From Lutibacter sp. (GTDB lineage Bacteria > Bacteroidota > Bacteroidia > Flavobacteriales > Flavobacteriaceae), in NCBI GenBank assembly GCA_002733665.1, contig NVWM01000035.1:1-36522 (forward strand): a DNA stretch of 36,522 nucleotides. Reading direction: 5' to 3'. The notes below the pieces were generated by a model, which saw only the letters and a list, made by a program, of their open reading frames with translations, did no database searches and was not told where the DNA came from. A program made the position numbers and the translations under genes. Positions 33,913 to 36,522 of this stretch are shown here, piece after piece. Numbering within the stretch: the stretch's first letter is position 1; each line of letters starts with the position of its first letter.

Positions 33913-34114
33913 AACTAGTAGGATAGTATGTATAACGACCATTATAGGAGACTCCCTCATAAGAACCAGAGCTAAACCCAGACTTAGTATTTTTAACATC
34001 TAAATCAATAATTTGAGGCGTTTGCCATTGTTTTTTAGTGTGTGGTTTATTTTTTATAATACGATGTAGTTTTTGGGTATAGTGTAAAAATAATAAAAAT
34101 AAATTTAAAGTCAT
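33911..34114 (-). CDS. Lasso peptide precursor 3 (start codon uncertain)
   Basis: The homologous part is encoded from about 34057: K-N-K-P-H-T-K-K-Q-W-Q-T-P-Q-I-I-D-L-D-V-K-N-T-K, then ring segment SGFSSGSYE with Glu at Thr+10, and a Tyr-rich tail ending YYPTS. Aligning with precursor 1 puts the expected ATG at 34057-34055, where the sequence is ATA. The nearest in-frame ATG is 34114 and would add 19 mostly hydrophobic residues. So it is made with a longer N-terminus, from a rare AUA or AUU start, or not made. It is 25 bp downstream of the Lrp gene on the same strand and could be read through from it. Five Tyr and several Ser and Thr in the tail are possible sulfation or phosphorylation sites. 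Confidence 0.72.
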   Translation of the reverse strand: MTLNLFLLFLHYTQKLHRIIKNKPHTKKQWQTPQIIDLDVKNTKSGFSSGSYEGVSYNGRYTYYPTS

Positions 34115-34139
34115 ATTTTGATAAGGGAATTCTTAATAA

Positions 34140-34601
34140 TTAATGAACAGGAAGATTGGTTGTAGATTTCACTTCAGTCATTACAAATGCGCTTTGTACT
34201 TGCCCAATATTGTCAATTGATGCCAATTTTTTCGCAACAAATGCTTGGTAATCGTCCATATCTTTTACCATTACCTTGATTAAATAATCATAAACTCCTG
34301 CAGTATGATAGCATTCTATAACTTCATCAAACTGTAAAATGTCTTTTTCAAACTTAGATATAAATAACGCTTCATGACTTTTTAGAGTAACATTTGAAAA
34401 AACAAGGATGGACAACCCAATTTTTTTGCGGTTCAATATGGCTTTGTAAGAATCAATAAAACCATTGTTTTCCAGTCGTTTTATCCGTTCAAAAATAGGC
34501 GTAGAAGTCAAATTTAATTTTGTTGCGAGCTCTTTAATCGTATACTTGCCATTATGCTGTAATAATTTTAAAATGGCTTTGTCTGTGGCGTCAATGTTCA
34601 T
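34140..34601 (-). CDS. Lrp/AsnC-family transcriptional regulator
   Basis: This 153-residue regulator has an N-terminal winged helix (MNIDATDKAILKLLQHNGKY, then TIKELATKLNLTSTPIFERI) and the C-terminal RAM ligand-binding domain (about 66-148, with YHTAGVYDYLIKVMVKD). Lrp/AsnC proteins sense amino acids. It is divergent from a methionine-gamma-lyase-like gene 162 bp away, like the mdeR-mdeA arrangement of pseudomonads, so it probably controls that gene in response to methionine or another sulfur amino acid. Precursor 3 lies directly downstream on the same strand. Confidence 0.92.
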   Translation of the reverse strand: MNIDATDKAILKLLQHNGKYTIKELATKLNLTSTPIFERIKRLENNGFIDSYKAILNRKKIGLSILVFSNVTLKSHEALFISKFEKDILQFDEVIECYHTAGVYDYLIKVMVKDMDDYQAFVAKKLASIDNIGQVQSAFVMTEVKSTTNLPVH

Positions 34602-34699
34602 AGATTTTTATTCTAAAAGTGATATAATTCTGTTTTGATAAAAGATATATTTTCTACAAATATAAATTATATAGAATATATAACCAAATTAATACGTTA

Positions 34700-34732
34700 T
34701 TTGGGAATATTAAACGTTTAAAAGTAACTTTG
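34700..34732 (+). promoter_or_regulatory. Promoter of the methionine-gamma-lyase-like gene
   Basis: TTTG (34700-34703), 21 nt, then TAACTTTG (34725-34732), a perfect -7 box 31 bp before the ATG. The AT-rich stretch upstream contains TTCTA (about 34652) and TAGAA (about 34672) as an inverted pair 15 nt apart, a possible Lrp site shared by the divergent genes. Confidence 0.55.
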
Positions 34733-34763
34733 ACATCAATAAAGAACCTGTAAAATACTAAAA

Positions 34764-36044
34764 ATGGAAAACCATAAATTCAGTCCAGAAAGTTTAATGA
34801 TGTCTCATGGCTACAAGCCAGAATTATCAGAAGGAGCAATAAAATGTCCGATATTTCAAACATCAACATTTGTTTTTAAAACAGCAGAAGAAGGAAAAGC
34901 GTTTTTTGAAATTGCTTATGGTATAAGAGATAAAGATCCTAAAGAAGAGTTAGGGCTTATTTACAGTCGAATAAACAATCCAAACTTAGAGATTTTAGAA
35001 AACAGGTTATGTCTTTGGGATAAGGCAGATGATTGTGCAGTTTTTGAAAGCGGAATGTCTGCAATTAGTACTGTTTTATTAGAGTTTTTGAAACCTGGAG
35101 ATTTGTTGGTATATTCAAATCCAGTGTATGGAGGAACTGATCATTTTATCAATCATTTCTTACCAAGTATAGGAGTTGAAGTTTTAGGATTCCATCCTGA
35201 TGAATCTGTTGAGGATGTTAAGGAAATGATTGAGGGAACAGGTAAAGCAGCAAATTTGGCTATGATTTATATGGAGACTCCAGCAAATCCAACCAATAAT
35301 TTGATTGATATTGAAGCGTTTGTTGATTTAGCAAAACAATTTAGCACATCAGAAAGAAAAGTATTGACAGCAGTTGACAATACATATATGGGACCTTTAT
35401 GGCAACATCCTTTGGAGCATGGTGCAGACTTGGTTTTATATTCAGCAACTAAATATATTGGAGGTCATAGTGATTTGATTGCAGGAGCAGTTCTTGGAAA
35501 TCAAGAAGTAATGGGAAGAGTGAAAGTTTTGAGAACATTTTTAGGAAACATGATAAGCCCAAATACTGCTTGGTTGTTATTGAGAAGTTTAGAAACATTG
35601 AAAATAAGAATGGATAAACAAACTCAAGGAGCACAAGTTGTTGCTGCATATTTGCAAAATCATCCAAAGATAGAAAGTGTAAATTATTTGGGATTACTAA
35701 AAGAAGGAACTGAGCAATACAGAATTTATAAAAAGCAGTGTACTTCTCCTGGAGCCATGATTACGTTGAATGTGAAAGGTGGAGAAAAACAGGCATTTCA
35801 ATTATTGAATAGTTTGAAATTGATAAAATTGGCAGTAAGTCTTGGAGGAACAGAGAGTTTGGCGCAACATCCAAATAGAATGACACATGTTGGTGTTGAT
35901 ATTGAGGAAAGAAAGCGCATGAATATTACTGACAAAATGGTGAGATTATCAATAGGAGTAGAGGATGCGAAGGATATAATTTGGGATTTAAGTCAAGCCT
36001 TAGATAAAATAACTATTGAAGAAAAAGAACTCATATCATTTTAA
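34764..36044 (+). CDS. Cys/Met metabolism PLP enzyme (methionine gamma-lyase / cystathionine gamma-synthase-like)
   Basis: This 426-residue PLP-dependent enzyme of the Cys/Met metabolism class has the cofactor Lys230 in VLYSATKYIGGHSDLIAG. FESGMSAISTVLLEFLKPGD gives the phosphate-binding and Ser region, SNPVYGGTDHF the cofactor-stacking Tyr, and SLGGTESLAQHPN the substrate Arg/carboxylate area. Family members do gamma-elimination of methionine, gamma-replacement with cysteine or beta-elimination; which one is not decidable by eye. Regulation by the divergent Lrp gene favours a catabolic methionine gamma-lyase. Its 3' end is duplicated in pieces downstream (36168-36210 and 36301-36372). Confidence 0.88.
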   Translation: MENHKFSPESLMMSHGYKPELSEGAIKCPIFQTSTFVFKTAEEGKAFFEIAYGIRDKDPKEELGLIYSRINNPNLEILENRLCLWDKADDCAVFESGMSAISTVLLEFLKPGDLLVYSNPVYGGTDHFINHFLPSIGVEVLGFHPDESVEDVKEMIEGTGKAANLAMIYMETPANPTNNLIDIEAFVDLAKQFSTSERKVLTAVDNTYMGPLWQHPLEHGADLVLYSATKYIGGHSDLIAGAVLGNQEVMGRVKVLRTFLGNMISPNTAWLLLRSLETLKIRMDKQTQGAQVVAAYLQNHPKIESVNYLGLLKEGTEQYRIYKKQCTSPGAMITLNVKGGEKQAFQLLNSLKLIKLAVSLGGTESLAQHPNRMTHVGVDIEERKRMNITDKMVRLSIGVEDAKDIIWDLSQALDKITIEEKELISF

Positions 36045-36075
36045 TTTTATAATGAAGTATTCTTAATTTGAATTA

Positions 36076-36167
36076 TTGATGCCAATGTTGGTGTTTTTCA
36101 CCAACAGTTTTTTAAAGGTTGGAGGGTGTCATTGTTTGTTGGTGGAAAACACCAACAAAGGCGAAAA
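36076..36167 (+). repeat. 92-bp double-hairpin repeat, copy 1
   Basis: It begins TTGATGCCAATG and ends AAGGCGAAAA. Hairpin 1 is TGTTGGTG-N5-CACCAACA (36086-36106), followed within a base by six T. Hairpin 2 is TTTGTTGGTG-N5-CACCAACAAA (36135-36159). Both stems share GTTGGTG/CACCAAC, so the arms can also pair with each other. Hairpin 1 with its T-run could serve as an intrinsic terminator for the PLP gene. No reading frame of note lies inside. Confidence 0.9.
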
Positions 36168-36210
36168 TAAAATAACTATTGAAGAAAAAGAACTCATATC
36201 ATTTTAATTT
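36168..36210 (+). pseudogene. Duplicated 3'-end fragment B of the PLP gene
   Basis: This 43-bp segment is identical to 36005-36047 of the original gene and trailer, starting TAAAATAACTATTGAAGAAA and encoding the last residues K-I-T-I-E-E-K-E-L-I-S-F and the stop. It lies between copies 1 and 2 of the 92-bp repeat. The last two bases overlap the beginning of copy 2. Confidence 0.9.
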
Positions 36211-36300
36211 GATGCCAATGTTGGTGTTTTTCACCAACAGGTTTTTAAAGGTTGGAGGGCGTCATTGTTTGTTGGTGGAAAACACCAACAAAGGCGAAAA
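36209..36300 (+). repeat. 92-bp double-hairpin repeat, copy 2
   Basis: Same unit as copy 1 with two substitutions (ACAGG for ACAGT after hairpin 1, and GGGCGTC for GGGTGTC between hairpins). Same orientation, and both hairpins are intact. Confidence 0.9.
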
Positions 36301-36372
36301 GAAAGCGCATGAATATTACTGACAAAATGGTGAGATTATCAATAGGAGTAGAGGATGCGAAGGATATAATTT
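36301..36372 (+). pseudogene. Duplicated 3'-region fragment A of the PLP gene
   Basis: This 72-bp segment is identical to 35911-35982 inside the PLP gene, starting GAAAGCGCATGAATATTACT and encoding K-R-M-N-I-T-D-K-M-V-R-L-S-I-G-V-E-D-A-K-D-I-I. It follows copy 2 and precedes copy 3. Fragment A lies upstream of fragment B in the real gene, so the fragments appear here in reversed order. Confidence 0.9.
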
Positions 36373-36463
36373 TGATGCCAATGTTGGTGTTTTTCACCAA
36401 CAGTTTTTTAAAGGTTGGAGGGTGTCATTGTTTGTTGGTGGAAAACACCAAAAAAGGCGAAAA
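36372..36463 (+). repeat. 92-bp double-hairpin repeat, copy 3
   Basis: Same unit as copy 1 with one substitution that weakens hairpin 2 (CACCAAAAAAGG for CACCAACAAAGG). It is followed by sequence with no similarity to the PLP gene, which is probably the original downstream flank. The remaining 59 bases of the window show no gene I can support. Confidence 0.9.
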
Positions 36464-36522
36464 GAACTTTCTTATTCGTGATGATAAGGCTCATTTTTGA
36501 GAATTGTAAATCCGCGATACAA

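Noticed and set aside
36076-36463. CRISPR array
   Set aside because: Three 92-bp units with long hairpins, unequal spacers that copy a neighbouring gene, and no cas genes in the window.
36252-36500. An 82-codon open frame in the repeat region
   Set aside because: It is a frame through two 92-bp repeat copies and a copied fragment of the PLP gene; no independent protein character.

Overview
The window is AT-rich chromosomal DNA from a member of the Bacteroidota, most likely a marine-type Flavobacteriaceae. The evidence is the gene content: a PUR-family protein of the DUF3276 type, the nusB-DUF1573-yajC-ybbR-coaE block, a T9SS C-terminal sorting tail, RprX/RprY-like sensor and regulator genes, and promoters with the Bacteroidota -7 box TAnnTTTG. 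I do not name a genus.

Layout. Positions 1-97 are the edge of an insertion sequence. Positions 111-3085 hold a membrane coiled-coil protein, the PUR protein and an ABC exporter, all on the minus strand. Positions 3181-9012 are a plus-strand housekeeping block (nusB, DUF1573, yajC, ybbR, coaE, histidine kinase, response regulator) closed by a strong terminator. Positions 9075-19561 are mixed housekeeping genes: a lipoprotein esterase, threonylcarbamoyl-AMP synthase, a GT2 glycosyltransferase, cold shock protein, holA, an M28 peptidase, an iron/B12-type ABC importer split around a SatD/DUF3307 pair, and rdgB.

Positions 19632-34114 are the accessory core: a lasso-peptide biosynthetic locus. Plus-strand genes run MBOAT acyltransferase, SGNH-like protein, HPr-kinase-like peptide kinase, sulfotransferase, RRE protein (B1), leader peptidase (B2), lasso cyclase (C), nucleotidyltransferase and ABC exporter (D). 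Short precursor genes flank them. One is intact (19632-19781). One has a +1 frameshift (19882-20026). On the far side, in the opposite orientation, are one with a CAA-to-TAA nonsense codon in the leader (29499-29627), a decayed leader remnant (about 29690-29745), and one whose expected ATG reads ATA (33911-34057, or from a distant ATG at 34114). All four readable precursors share W-x-T-P-x-I-x-D-L-D-x-x-N-T, a Glu exactly ten residues after that Thr (Glu9 of the core by the Thr-2 rule) and a C-terminus ending Pro-Ser/Thr-Ser. That tail fits a C-terminal Ser kinase. The combination of kinase, sulfotransferase, nucleotidyltransferase and possibly an acyltransferase around a lasso core is the most novel system here. 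A (CA)16 repeat lies between a -7 box and the kinase ATG, which makes phase-variable expression possible.

Between the downstream precursors is a 4-kb gene for a secreted FG-GAP/UnbV/vanadium-haloperoxidase fusion with a T9SS tail. The window ends with a divergent Lrp regulator and methionine-gamma-lyase-like PLP enzyme. After these come three near-identical 92-bp double-hairpin repeats separated by duplicated pieces of the PLP gene's 3' end.
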